A stretch of DNA of 58,072 bases from Allosalinactinospora lopnorensis (GTDB lineage: Bacteria; Actinomycetota; Actinomycetes; Streptosporangiales; Streptosporangiaceae): contig NZ_LAJC01000032.1 of assembly GCF_000981225.1 (NCBI RefSeq), forward strand, positions 1-58,072, read 5' to 3'. A program made the position numbers and the translations under genes. Of the stretch, positions 26,108 to 35,113 are shown piece by piece. The notes under the pieces are model-generated. The model saw nothing but the letters and a program-made list of their open reading frames with translations. It made no database searches and was not told where the DNA came from. Within the stretch, counting starts at the first letter, position 1. Each line of letters starts with the position of its first letter.

Positions 26108-26586
26108 CCTTTCAACTACTGCTGGCCTGCCACGTCTTGGCCGGCATCACCGCCACGCTCGCCGGGGCCGCGGCCATGCTGGTACGCAAACGCCGGGGCC
26201 GACACACCTGGCCGGGTACCGTCTACCTCGCAGCCCTGCTCGTCATCGTCGTCACCGCGTCTGGCATGGGCGCGCTGCACTGGCCGCGCGTCAACCATCT
26301 GCTCATTCTCGCCGGCATCGCGCTCGCCGGCGCCACCCTAGGTTATGCGGCACGCCGCGTCGCCTGGCGCGGCTGGCTGCCCTACCACATCACCGGTATG
26401 GGGATCTCCTACATCGCCATGCTCACCGCGTTCTACGTCGACAGTGGGCCCAACCTGCCGCTGTGGCGCCTGCTCCCACCCATCGCCTTCTGGTTCCTGC
26501 CCGCCGCCGTCGGTCTGCCGATCCTGGTCCACGCCCTGATCCGCCACCGCCCCGGCCGGCGCACACCAGCGCCTCCCCGGAGCTAG
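26104..26586 (+). CDS. DUF2306-like integral membrane protein
   Basis: 160 residues with about four helices: LLLACHVLAGITATLAGAAAM, TVYLAALLVIVVTASGMGAL, LLILAGIALAGATLGYA and a C-terminal pair ending LPILVHAL. The His in ACHV and the H-I-T-G-M-G-I-S-Y-I motif recall DUF2306, possibly heme-related. Translationally coupled to TetR 2, which probably represses it. Ligand and function unknown. Confidence 0.75.
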   Translation: MTFQLLLACHVLAGITATLAGAAAMLVRKRRGRHTWPGTVYLAALLVIVVTASGMGALHWPRVNHLLILAGIALAGATLGYAARRVAWRGWLPYHITGMGISYIAMLTAFYVDSGPNLPLWRLLPPIAFWFLPAAVGLPILVHALIRHRPGRRTPAPPRS

Positions 26587-26686
26587 ACGGCGGGGTTCCT
26601 CGCTCTCGGCAGGTCTCGCACCCCAGGCACTCGACCTTCCCGCCTTCGCCACAGTCGATTACACCCCGGCGGATAGCCTCAACCAG

Positions 26687-26807
26687 TCCTCTGGAAGTCG
26701 AAAGCTGCGCTGACCTGGGTGGGCGTGGTCTCTTCGACGATTCCGCGGTGCGGTGCGCCGGCGTTGTTGACCAGTACGCCGATGGCGTCGTTGCGGGCGA
26801 GCGTATG
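26687..26807 (-). pseudogene. Short-chain dehydrogenase fragment
   Basis: A 40-residue frame contains AIGVLVNNAGAPHRG and VEETTPTQVSAAFDF, the NNAG strand and following helix of SDR enzymes. Neither the nucleotide-binding start nor the Tyr-Lys catalytic part is present. Dead fragment in the gap between the DUF2306 and thioredoxin-like genes. Confidence 0.6.
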
Positions 26808-26857
26808 GTCGGCCGGACGCCGGGTCCACACCATCGTGTAGCGGGGGCCGTAGAGGT

Positions 26858-27166
26858 TCAGGACACGTCCGTGATGGCTTGGACGAGCTGGTCGACGGTC
26901 GGAGCGCCGTCAAGGCCCTCGGGGGTCGCGTAGACGCGGCAGCTCATACCGTGCGTGCGGTCCGGCGAGGGGAAGGGGTCGCGGCCGTTGAGGCGGATCG
27001 TTGGCGATCCGGGAAAGCGCAGGGTCTGCGCCTCTTCATCGGTTTCCACTGCTGTGAGCGTGATCTGCCGGCCGGGATGTCCCGCGATCCGCAGTGCCTC
27101 GGTCAGGCGTTCCCTGGCGAGACGCCAGTTCGGGCATCCGGCGAAGTACAGCAGTTCGGCGTCCAT
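26858..27166 (-). CDS. Thioredoxin-like small protein
   Basis: 102 residues. The start LLYFAGCPNWRLARERL gives a beta-strand, a single redox-position Cys in CPNW and a helix; later GSPTIRLNGRDPF carries the cis-Pro of thioredoxin folds, and SCRVY adds a second Cys. This matches a family sometimes named DF family (seleno)protein. With Trp in place of the second Cys, disulfide exchange of the CxxC type is not possible, so it may work through one Cys or bind metal. The ATG at 27166 has GGAGAC upstream. Confidence 0.75.
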   Translation of the reverse strand: MDAELLYFAGCPNWRLARERLTEALRIAGHPGRQITLTAVETDEEAQTLRFPGSPTIRLNGRDPFPSPDRTHGMSCRVYATPEGLDGAPTVDQLVQAITDVS

Positions 27167-27358
27167 GTCTCCATGATGGGCCGGACCACAGCCAGGGACA
27201 CACGCTGATCCCGCTTGAGAGGGACATTGCAATGCCTCGAACCTGATCCAGCACGTCGAAAAGGAGTGCCCTGGGACTCCGATGGTGCCGGCCGAGCCGC
27301 CTCGGTTCGGGCGGTCGCCGTTCCTACCGTCCTGACCCGCGACATGGGGCAAACGACA

Positions 27359-27482
27359 GCGTCCGAGGGGGAGGAAAACCCCCATGGCCGTGACCTAATT
27401 CCTCACCGGAATCTGTGGCACCAACAAGAAAACCCCTGGTCAAGCCAGGGGTCTCATGATCACTTTGGTGTCCGAGGGGGGA
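27359..27482. repeat. tRNA-3'-end-like repeats and hairpin, copy B
   Basis: GTCCGAGGGGG elements at 27359-27371 and 27467-27482 flank a hairpin, in the same order as copy A at 3705-3828; the stretch AACCCCCATGG(T/C)CGTGACCT is also shared. Copies A and B are direct repeats, each in front of a DUF2637 gene. Confidence 0.55.
27433..27453 (+). terminator. Hairpin ACCCCTGG / CCAGGGGT
   Basis: An 8-bp perfect stem with a 5-base loop, of the type found after tRNA genes. It lies inside the copy-B repeat block; a weaker version is at 3779-3800 in copy A. Confidence 0.55.
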
Positions 27483-27549
27483 CCCGGCCCTTACGTACAT
27501 GTCCTTGACCCTGTCCGCGGACCTCGCGCTGGACGGGCGGTGGACTGCG

Positions 27550-28362
27550 ATGAATTCTTCCCGCTGGTCCCGCTGGACAACCATCGCCGCGGTCCTGCTG
27601 TTGGCCGTCATCGCCGCTGTCGTCAGCTACAGCCACATGTTCGAGCTGGCGCTGCGCCACGGCGAACCCGCCTGGCGTGCGGCGCTGTTCCCACTGTCCG
27701 TAGACGGGATGATCGTCTCCTCCTCCATGGCGCTACTGGCTGATGCCCGCCACGGCCGGCGCGGCGGCCTGCTGCCGTGGACGTTGTTGATCATTGGCAG
27801 TGTCGCGTCTCTCGCTGCGAACATCGCGGTGGCTGACCCCACCATGTGGTCGCGCATCATCCACGCCTGACCCTCCTTTGCACTGATCGGCGCGTATGAG
27901 CTGCTGATGCGCCACTTTCGCGCGAACGCGGCTGGCGTACGCCCGCAGTACTCCGGGCGTACGCAATCCTGGGGCGATTCGGCAAGCGACGCCGAGGAAA
28001 GCGCAGTGCACTCGGCGCCGGAGTCTGAGGATGCTCCAGGCGGGGAGGAACGACCTCATTTGCGAGTAGTCCAGACACGGACGGCTTCATCGAAGGCGGA
28101 AGTCGTCGAGCCCGTCGACGCAGAGGTATCACCGCCCCAGATTCAACGCGAGGCCTGGGCGTGGGCATTGGATAACCGCCGCGAGGATGGCTCCTTGCCT
28201 ACCGGTCAGGAGTTGGCCAAGCAGTTCGGCCGGAAGCCCCGCTGGGGGCGGCTCGTGAAGCAGAAAGGTGAGCAGGGTTATCTGGGCCAAAGCCCAAAGG
28301 TAAAACTTTCCCTGGCTAGGGAACCGCGTGCTGCTGCAGCACCTGACTCCGGGACGGGCTGA
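27550..28362 (+). pseudogene. DUF2637 membrane protein, copy B, internal stop
   Basis: Same protein as copy A (3929-4692). From ATG 27550 the frame runs through the Arg/Trp start and helices VLLLAVIAAVVSYSHM, VDGMIVSSSMALL and LLPWTLLIIGSVASLAA, then hits TGA at 27868-27870 where copy A has CGG. The frame continues open to 28362 with the ELLMRHFRANAAGV helix and the DNRREDGSLPTGQELAKQFGRK tail. A start at 27499 is also possible. Spd-like proteins act in conjugative spread of actinobacterial plasmids and integrative elements; this one is broken by a single nonsense codon. Confidence 0.75.
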
Positions 28363-28488
28363 AGAAACTGTTCGGTGAATCCCGGTGATCGCCGATACAT
28401 CGTAAGAAGCTCCCGAACAACGCGTACAAGGGTCCCTGACGCTGCGCTTTCTTCCACAGAAGACCCCGTGTGGGGGTGGGAAGGCTCG

Positions 28489-29913
28489 TTACTGGAGCAG
28501 GCTGAGGGTCGGGCCGGCTGCCAGGCCGAGCAGGAGGACCAGGACGCCTGCTGCCAGGGCGACGGTGGTGCTCCGGCGTTGCGGCGTTTCGGGACCGGAT
28601 TCGTTGGCCGGGGTGCCGGCTCTGGTCTGGAACAGGGGGAGTATCCAGCGCAGGTAGTAGAAGAGGCTGGCGACGGTGTTGATGATGGCCAGCACCACGA
28701 GCCAGGCCAGGCCCGCGTCCACGGCGGTGGTGAAGACGGTGAGCTTGCCGACGAAGACCGCGGTCGGCGGTGTTCCGACCAGGCTCAGCAGACTGACGAC
28801 GAGGCTGAGCGACAGCCACGGGTGGTGGCGGAAGAGGCCGGTGTAGTCGTCCAACATTCGTGTGCGCGGGAGCGCGCACACGACGGCGAACGCCGCGAGG
28901 TTGCTCACCGCGTAACCGGCCAGGTAGAAGAGCAGGCTTGGCAGCGCCAAAGCGGATCCACCACCGGCGGCGGCCACCGCCATCAGCAGGTAGCCGACCT
29001 GGCTGATGGTGGAGTAGGCGAGCAGGCGTCGTACATTGCGTTGGAAGAACGCGGCCAGGTTGCCCAGGGTCATCGACGCGGCGGCCAAGAGCGCGGCGAC
29101 CAGTGTCCAGTCGAGTGGGGCCGCTACGACGACCTGGTCCCCCAGCCGGTAGAGAGCGACGAGCGCCCCGATCTTGGGGACGGTGGTGACGAACGCGGCC
29201 ACGGGCGCCGACGCCCCTTCGGTGACATCGGGCACCCAGAAATGAGCCGGTACGCCCCCAGCCTTGAACAGCAGGCCGGCCAGGACCGCTGTGACGCCGA
29301 CCGCCACCACGGTGCGCGGCGCGGCCGGCAACGTCTGCGCCAGCACCGTGTAGTCGGTGGCCCCGCCCGCCCCGAGCAGCAGGGTGGCCCCGGTCAGCAG
29401 CAGCACGCCCAGGAGCGCGCCCAGGAGATAGTACTTGAGGGTGGCCTCGGTGCCGGGCGGGTCCTTGGCGAAACCGGCCAGCGCGTACAGCGGGATGCTG
29501 GCCAACAGGTAGGCCACAGCGAGCACCAGGAGGTCGTTGGCTCCGGCCAAGGTGATGGTGCCGAGGGCGGCGAGCACCAGCAGGACATAGAACTCTGACT
29601 CGCGCGGGTGTCCGGCGACCGAGTCGGCGGCCAGCGGCACCGTCAGCAGCAGAGCGGCGAGTACCACCGCGCGGGCGGCGTGCGTGCCGAGGTCCACCAC
29701 GTACCCGCCGGTGAGAAGGGTGTCGCCCGGCCAGACCATGGCCCCGATCGTGATGATGAGCCCGCCGGCTACGGCGACAGCGACGCCCGTCCGCACGATC
29801 CATTGCCGCCGCCGGGGCATCCAACTTCCCACGAGCAGCCCGGCGACCGCGGTCAGCGCGAGAGCGGCTTCGGGCGCGAGCGCGACCAGTTTCATCTCAG
29901 CCATGGCGCTCAT
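28489..29913 (-). CDS. nuoN: NADH-quinone oxidoreductase subunit N-like antiporter
   Basis: 474 residues, about 14 helices, a Mrp-antiporter-like subunit. The Lys of the central channel is present in GLLFKAGGVPAHFWVPD, and the broken-helix regions (RNVRRLLAYSTISQVGY; GTPPTAVFVGKL) are well conserved. Its ATG overlaps the nuoM stop (ATGA). In complex I this subunit carries one proton channel of the membrane arm. It is the last gene of the operon. Confidence 0.92.
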   Translation of the reverse strand: MSAMAEMKLVALAPEAALALTAVAGLLVGSWMPRRRQWIVRTGVAVAVAGGLIITIGAMVWPGDTLLTGGYVVDLGTHAARAVVLAALLLTVPLAADSVAGHPRESEFYVLLVLAALGTITLAGANDLLVLAVAYLLASIPLYALAGFAKDPPGTEATLKYYLLGALLGVLLLTGATLLLGAGGATDYTVLAQTLPAAPRTVVAVGVTAVLAGLLFKAGGVPAHFWVPDVTEGASAPVAAFVTTVPKIGALVALYRLGDQVVVAAPLDWTLVAALLAAASMTLGNLAAFFQRNVRRLLAYSTISQVGYLLMAVAAAGGGSALALPSLLFYLAGYAVSNLAAFAVVCALPRTRMLDDYTGLFRHHPWLSLSLVVSLLSLVGTPPTAVFVGKLTVFTTAVDAGLAWLVVLAIINTVASLFYYLRWILPLFQTRAGTPANESGPETPQRRSTTVALAAGVLVLLLGLAAGPTLSLLQ

Positions 29914-31426
29914 CGGGTCACCAGGGCGACAAGGAGCTGGGAGGCCGGTTCGATGACGTCGAGGAGGAACCTGGGCAGCACTCCGATGACGACGGCGAGC
30001 GCCACCAGTGGCGCGATCGCGGTGAGCTCACTGGCGAAGAGGTCGGTGACGTGTGCCTTCGGTGGGATTCGCCGGTGGCCGAGAAACACGCGGTTCAGGG
30101 CGCGCAGGAACAGAGCGGCGACGATGAGGATGCCGGGCAGCGCCAGCGCTGCGGCGATCGGCACGATGCCCAGACTTCCGGTGAAGATCTGGAACTCGGC
30201 GATGAAGCCGGACAGGCCCGGTAGGCCGAGGGAGCCGAACGCCGCTACCGCGGTCAGGGCTGCGAAGCGTGGTGTGAGGCCGGCGAGCCCACCGTAGGAA
30301 TCCATCGCATATGTGTCGCCCCGGTCGTGGAGTACCCCCACCAACAGGAACAGCGCTCCGGTGAGCAGCCCATGGCTGACCATCTGGGTGAGGCCTCCGG
30401 TCACGGCCAGGCTCGCGGCCTGGGCCTGGTCGCTCGTTGCCAGGCCGGCGGCCCCCAGCCCGAGGAGGATGTAGCCCATGTGGTTGACCGAGGTGTAGGC
30501 GACCATCCGCTTGAAGTCGGTCTGGGCGAGCGCGAGCAGCGCGCCGTAGAGCACGGAGACCACCCCGACGACCACGAACACCATGGCGTAGTCGCGCCAC
30601 GCGTGCGGCAGGATCGGCATAGTGATGCGGACGAACCCGTAGGTGCCCATTTTCAGCAGCACACCGGCGAGGATCGCGGACCCCGCCGCCGGGGCGTCGG
30701 TGTGCGCGGGCGGCAGCCAGGTGTGGAACGGCACGGTGGGGGTCTTGATGGCCAGGCCGATACCGACGGCCAGCAGCACCAGGCCGCCCGCGAGCCCGTG
30801 CCCTTCCAACGGGGATTGGGTCGCGAGTTCGACCATGTCGAAGGTGTGCGGCTCGGCGGCGAGGTACAGCCCGATGAACCCCAGCAGCAGGGCGAGCGAG
30901 CGAGAAAGGTGTAGAGGAAGAACTGCAGCGCCGAGCGGACGGGATCGCGGTGGCCCCACCCGGCGATGACAAAGTACATACCGACGATGGACAGGTCGAA
31001 GAAGACGAAGAACAGGATCAGGTCGAGGGCGACGAACAGGCCCAGCGACACCGTCTGCAGGAAGAGGAACACAACGGCGTAGGAGCGCACGCGCCGCTTC
31101 TCGCGCAGCGAATAGAGCGCGCAGGCCAAGAAGAGCACCGCCGTCATGGCGAGCAGCGGCAGCGAGAACCCGTCGACACCGATGTGGTAGCCGACCCCGA
31201 CATTGGGGATCCAGCGCAGATTGGTCTCATAACCGATCGGTCCGGTGATCCCGTCGCCGGTGGGGCGCGTGCCGCGCACATAGCCGACCCACAGTGTGAC
31301 GACCAGCGCCAGGTCCAGCGCCGCCACCGCGATCCAGGTCCACAGCACCGTGGCGTCGCGCGGGCACGGCACGGCGAGCAGCGCGACGCCCGCGATGAGC
31401 GGCAGGAAGACGACCAGGGAGAGCAC
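29910..31426 (-). pseudogene. nuoM: NADH-quinone oxidoreductase subunit M-like antiporter, one frameshift
   Basis: Two overlapping frames make one NuoM. The first (GTG 31426 down to about 30905) covers the N-terminal helices through DPVRSALQFFLYTFL; the second continues SLALLLGFIGLYLAA to the stop at 29910. One G is missing in CTCGGCTCGCTC near 30905. The channel Lys is in IGLAIKTPTVPFHTWLPPAH. The Glu essential in E. coli NuoM (residue 144) is Asp here (FFVFFDLS, position 144). All else is intact, so the break may be a sequencing error. Confidence 0.85.
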
Positions 31427-31429
31427 GCC

Positions 31430-33307
31430 TCACCTCGACAACACGACGACGATGGCCAGCAGAATGAACGCGGCGACGGCTTGGGCGTAGTACTGGTGCA
31501 GTAACCCCGTCTGCAGGCGCCACGACCACATCGCCAGCACGCGCGCGCCCGCGGCGATGGCCCGCACCGCCCGATCGACCCGGATCTCCACACGCGCCTC
31601 GGCCTGCTGGGCGCCCCACACGCCAAGGGCCGCGCATGCCCGCACTCCGCCCGCGATCACCCGGTCGTCGAACGCGGCGAGGCCGTGCGACAGTGCCGAC
31701 ACCGGCCGGACAACGCTGGCGTGTATACCCCGTTCGATCGCGAGCCAGTCACCCAGCAACCGCCCGCCCGGAACGGTCTCCGATACCGCCGGGGAACCGC
31801 GCCGGACACTGACCCATGCGGTGCCGGCGAGGGTCACGACGCTCAACGTGCCGGAGACCGCGATCTCCCAGCCCACGGGGCTGGGCTCACCCGCCGTTCC
31901 CACCGTCGAGTACCACCACGGCGCGAGCACCGGCAGGGCGAGAATCCCGACGGCGGCCGCGGTCGCGGCGAGGACGGGCAGCGGGAGTCCCTCGGCCGGG
32001 GAGACGCGCGCGGTGGCACGCTCCCGGGTGGCGTCGGGCGTCCGCGGCCCCGGTGGGGACCAGACGGCGACCAGCGCCTTGGCGGCATAGGCGGCGCTGA
32101 CCACTGAGGCCGCCAGGCCGGTGACGTACAGGGCGGGTGAGGCGTGCAGCGCACTGGCCAGTACTTCGTCCTTGGCCACCCAGACGGACAGCGGCGGCAG
32201 CCCTCCGATGGCCAGCGCCCCGACCGAGAACGCCGCGCCGACGAGCGGGTGGTGGCGCGCGGCTCCCCGCAAGGCTGTGAGGTGCTGGGTGCCCACGGCG
32301 AGCAGCCAAACTCCCGCGCACAGGAAGAGCAGGCTCTTCGCGGCCGCGTGCGCGACAAACTGCAGCGCGCCGCCCGCGATGCCGCCCGTACCCGCCGCCA
32401 GCACGATGAACCCGATCTGCGAGCAGGTTGAGGCGGCCAGCAGCTGCTTCAGGTCGGTTTGGGCGAAGGCGACCGCCCCGAGCAGCAGGGCGGTGAGCAC
32501 ACCGATCCAGGCCACGGCCGCATCGGCCCAGGCGGTGGCGGCCAGCGCGGGTTCGAGCCGCAGCAGCAGGTAGCCGCCGGCCGCGACCATCGTCGCCGAG
32601 TGCAGCAGCGCCGAGACCGGAGTCGGGCCGGCCATGGCGTGCGAGAGCCAGAAGCTGAGCGGCAGCTGTGCGGACTTGCCCAGGGCGGCGACGACGAGAC
32701 CGGCGACGGCCGCGTCACGCCAGGCGCTGTCGAGGCCCGCCAGGCCGGACAGTTCCAGCGCGGTCGCGCCTCCGGCCAGGGCGGCCCCGGCCGCGAAGTA
32801 CATCCCCAGATCGGCGGTTCGAGTGGTGACGAAGGCGAGCGTGGCCGAGTGGACCCGGTGGGGCTCACGCCACCAGTAGGCGATGAGCGCATACGAGGTG
32901 GCGCCCATGATCTCCCACGCGGCGAGCAGCGCCAGCAGGTCGGTCGCGGTCACGGTGATGAGCATCGCCGCGGCGAACAGCGACATCAGCCCGAAGAAGC
33001 GGGCGCGCGCCTGTGCCGGATCCAGCTCACCGGTCGCGAACACGATGACCGCCAGAAACACAGCGGAAACGGTGATGACCATGGCCGCGGACAATCCGTC
33101 CACGGCCAGGCCCGCGGGGATACCGGCCAGCATGGGCGCCGAAACCTCGGGGCGGCCAACGGCGACGGTGGCGCCCAGCACGAGCCCGGCCGTCGCCACG
33201 GCCACGGCGCACGGAGCGGCGATCGGGTCGGCGCGCCTGCCGACCACCAGCAATGCCAGCCCGGCCAGGGCGGGTAACCCCACCAGTGACCACAGCGCGG
33301 CCGTCAT
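31430..33307 (-). CDS. nuoL: NADH-quinone oxidoreductase subunit L-like antiporter
   Basis: 625 residues. Channel residues are all present: Glu132 (LLAAWEIMG), Lys211 (GKSAQLPLSFWLSHAM), His236 (LLHSATMVAAG), His320/Lys324 and Lys379 (VWVAKDEVL). The C-terminus keeps the long lateral-helix region and a final anchor helix (YYAQAVAAFILLAIVVVL). The ATG at 33307 overlaps the nuoK stop (TGATG). A proton- or cation-translocating subunit at the tip of the membrane arm. Confidence 0.92.
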   Translation of the reverse strand: MTAALWSLVGLPALAGLALLVVGRRADPIAAPCAVAVATAGLVLGATVAVGRPEVSAPMLAGIPAGLAVDGLSAAMVITVSAVFLAVIVFATGELDPAQARARFFGLMSLFAAAMLITVTATDLLALLAAWEIMGATSYALIAYWWREPHRVHSATLAFVTTRTADLGMYFAAGAALAGGATALELSGLAGLDSAWRDAAVAGLVVAALGKSAQLPLSFWLSHAMAGPTPVSALLHSATMVAAGGYLLLRLEPALAATAWADAAVAWIGVLTALLLGAVAFAQTDLKQLLAASTCSQIGFIVLAAGTGGIAGGALQFVAHAAAKSLLFLCAGVWLLAVGTQHLTALRGAARHHPLVGAAFSVGALAIGGLPPLSVWVAKDEVLASALHASPALYVTGLAASVVSAAYAAKALVAVWSPPGPRTPDATRERATARVSPAEGLPLPVLAATAAAVGILALPVLAPWWYSTVGTAGEPSPVGWEIAVSGTLSVVTLAGTAWVSVRRGSPAVSETVPGGRLLGDWLAIERGIHASVVRPVSALSHGLAAFDDRVIAGGVRACAALGVWGAQQAEARVEIRVDRAVRAIAAGARVLAMWSWRLQTGLLHQYYAQAVAAFILLAIVVVLSR

Positions 33308-33618
33308 CAAGGCGCGTCCTTCAGGTCGCCGGCCGAATCCACCACGTCGACGTCACGTGAACGGAAGATCGCGGTGGTCACGGCGAAGCCCATGGCCATC
33401 TCCACCGCCATCGCGGTGATCGCGACCAGCACCAGTACCTGCCCGTCGGGACGATCCGCGGAGGTGTAGAACCAGAAGGCCGCCGCCGCCACGATGATCG
33501 CGTTGATCATCAGCTCCAGGCCCATCATGATCATGACGATGGACTGCTGGCTCAGCGCCCCGAACAGACCCACCGCGAACAGCGCGGCGGCCAACAGCAG
33601 GAACAGCTCCAGGATCAC
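33307..33618 (-). CDS. nuoK: NADH-quinone oxidoreductase subunit K-like
   Basis: 103 residues, three helices. Both key intramembrane glutamates are kept: Glu35 in MMGLELMINA and Glu73 in MAVEMAMGFAV. These carry the fourth proton path of complex I. A GTG start at 33618 overlaps the nuoJ stop (GTGA). Confidence 0.92.
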   Translation of the reverse strand: MILELFLLLAAALFAVGLFGALSQQSIVMIMMGLELMINAIIVAAAAFWFYTSADRPDGQVLVLVAITAMAVEMAMGFAVTTAIFRSRDVDVVDSAGDLKDAP

Positions 33619-34178
33619 CGGCCCACCCCGCCGCGAATCGGATCATCGGGGTGCTTGCGCCGCAGGTCATCGCCGTAGCGGGCATAGCGCCCGCGGTGCG
33701 TGGCGAGCACGATCGATGCGACCATCGTCGCGAACAGCACCATGCCGACGAGCATCATCACGAGCATCTTCTCGCCCATGATCGCCTCGCCGAGCGCCAA
33801 TGTGGGATCGGCCGGAGGGGCGGCGGTGCTGGTCGGCCATGGGACGAGGAGGACACCGGCCGCGAGCGCGACGAACGTGCCGACGGAGATGGCCAGGGCA
33901 CCGGCCTTGTTGTGCACCATGGTCATCGGCATCAACCCGGCCGGGTTCATCATGTACATGACCATGAAGATCACCATGATCATCATCTCCATGACCATCA
34001 TCAGCACGACCAGCACGCCGAGGTAGGACAGGCCCAGCAGCAGGATCGGCACCGCCGTGAAGACGAACGAGGCCAGCAACGCGAAGGTCGCCCGAGCCAT
34101 GGAGTCCACCACGAACACCGCGATGCCACTGGCCACCGCGCTCGCGGCGCAGATCGCGAATACCACCAGTTCCGCCAC
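33615..34178 (-). CDS. nuoJ: NADH-quinone oxidoreductase subunit J-like, Met-rich
   Basis: 187 residues with five helices. The usual opening VVFAICAASAVASGIAVF and the pi-bulge helix region SYLGVLVVLMMVMEM are recognisable. The central helix and loop are extremely rich in Met (about 15 in 32 residues around MVIFMVMYMMNPAGLMPM), which is not normal for NuoJ and recalls copper-relay or heme-proximal segments. The GTG at 34178 has AGGGGAACGC upstream and follows the nuoH stop by 8 bases. Confidence 0.88.
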   Translation of the reverse strand: MAELVVFAICAASAVASGIAVFVVDSMARATFALLASFVFTAVPILLLGLSYLGVLVVLMMVMEMMIMVIFMVMYMMNPAGLMPMTMVHNKAGALAISVGTFVALAAGVLLVPWPTSTAAPPADPTLALGEAIMGEKMLVMMLVGMVLFATMVASIVLATHRGRYARYGDDLRRKHPDDPIRGGVGR

Positions 34179-34186
34179 GCGTTCCC

Positions 34187-35113
34187 CTAACCCAGCAGCA
34201 CGAAGATCGCGACGAGCAACGCCTGCAACAACGTCGCCGGAATCAGCACCACCCAGCCGATCTCGGTGAACCGCTCCATGCGCACCGTAGGCAGCCGGTG
34301 CCCGAGCCATACCAGCAAAGCGAGCACAGCGGCCGTCTTAACCAGCGACCACGCCCAAGCGGGAAGCAGCAGGCCGGCGCCACCGCCGAGGAACAACGGC
34401 ACCGCCATGGCCGCGACGACACTGAGCAACACGTAGCGACCGGCTCCCACGACGAGACGGTCCACGCCGGACAGCTCCGCCAACGCGCCGCCGGCGAGGT
34501 CACGCCCCACGGGCTGGTCGAACGGCCCCCAGAACGCCATGGCCAGTGCCGAGACCAGATAGGCCACGAAAGCCACCGGCATCAGCACGGCGAACCACAG
34601 GCCCTGCTGCGCCGCGGCGATGTCGGTGACGCGCAGCGAACCGGCGCCCAGCGCGGCGGTGATCAGCGCGAACATGTGCGGCAACTCGTAGGCCACACCC
34701 TGGACCAAAAAGCGGTAGCCACCGATCAGACCCCAGACCGAGTTGGCCCCCCACCCGAGCATCCACACCGCCGCCCAGATCACCACCTCCATCGCGTTGA
34801 ACCACACAACACCGACCGACAGGTCACTGACCACGAACCCGCCCAGCGGGATCACCAGCGCCGACAGGGCCGCGGCCACCGGAACGAGCGTCCCGCCCAG
34901 CCGCAACAGCAAGGCGTCCGTGCCCAGAACGACGCGGCGCCGCTGCACCAGCAGCCGCGCCGCCGACCGCGCGGGAGCGGCGATGCCCGAGGCGCGTGGG
35001 GTGCCGGCGGCATGGGCCCGCAGCGTGGCCGACCCCGCCGCGGCCCCGTAGGCGAAGACACCAAGGAGCACGGGGATGACGAGGACACTCCACAGTGGTG
35101 CCGGATCACCCAT
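34187..35113 (-). CDS. nuoH: NADH-quinone oxidoreductase subunit H-like, altered quinone loop
   Basis: 308 residues, eight helices. NuoH is recognised by GWGANSVWGLIGGYRFLVQGVAYELP and by WGPFDQPVGRDLAGGALAELSG. In normal NuoH the latter loop is PFDLPEAE-x-ELVAG-x-x-TEYSG and its glutamates line the quinone chamber; here they are replaced (PVGRDL), so the quinone site is probably not functional. Starts at ATG 35113, overlapping the fusion gene by 8 bases. It is the hinge between membrane arm and the missing redox arm. Confidence 0.88.
   Translation of the reverse strand: MGDPAPLWSVLVIPVLLGVFAYGAAAGSATLRAHAAGTPRASGIAAPARSAARLLVQRRRVVLGTDALLLRLGGTLVPVAAALSALVIPLGGFVVSDLSVGVVWFNAMEVVIWAAVWMLGWGANSVWGLIGGYRFLVQGVAYELPHMFALITAALGAGSLRVTDIAAAQQGLWFAVLMPVAFVAYLVSALAMAFWGPFDQPVGRDLAGGALAELSGVDRLVVGAGRYVLLSVVAAMAVPLFLGGGAGLLLPAWAWSLVKTAAVLALLVWLGHRLPTVRMERFTEIGWVVLIPATLLQALLVAIFVLLG

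Noticed and set aside
28375-29598. 407-residue plus-strand open frame
   Set aside because: Antisense to nuoN; composition is Gln/Gly/Asp/Arg-rich shadow of a membrane gene, with no domain.
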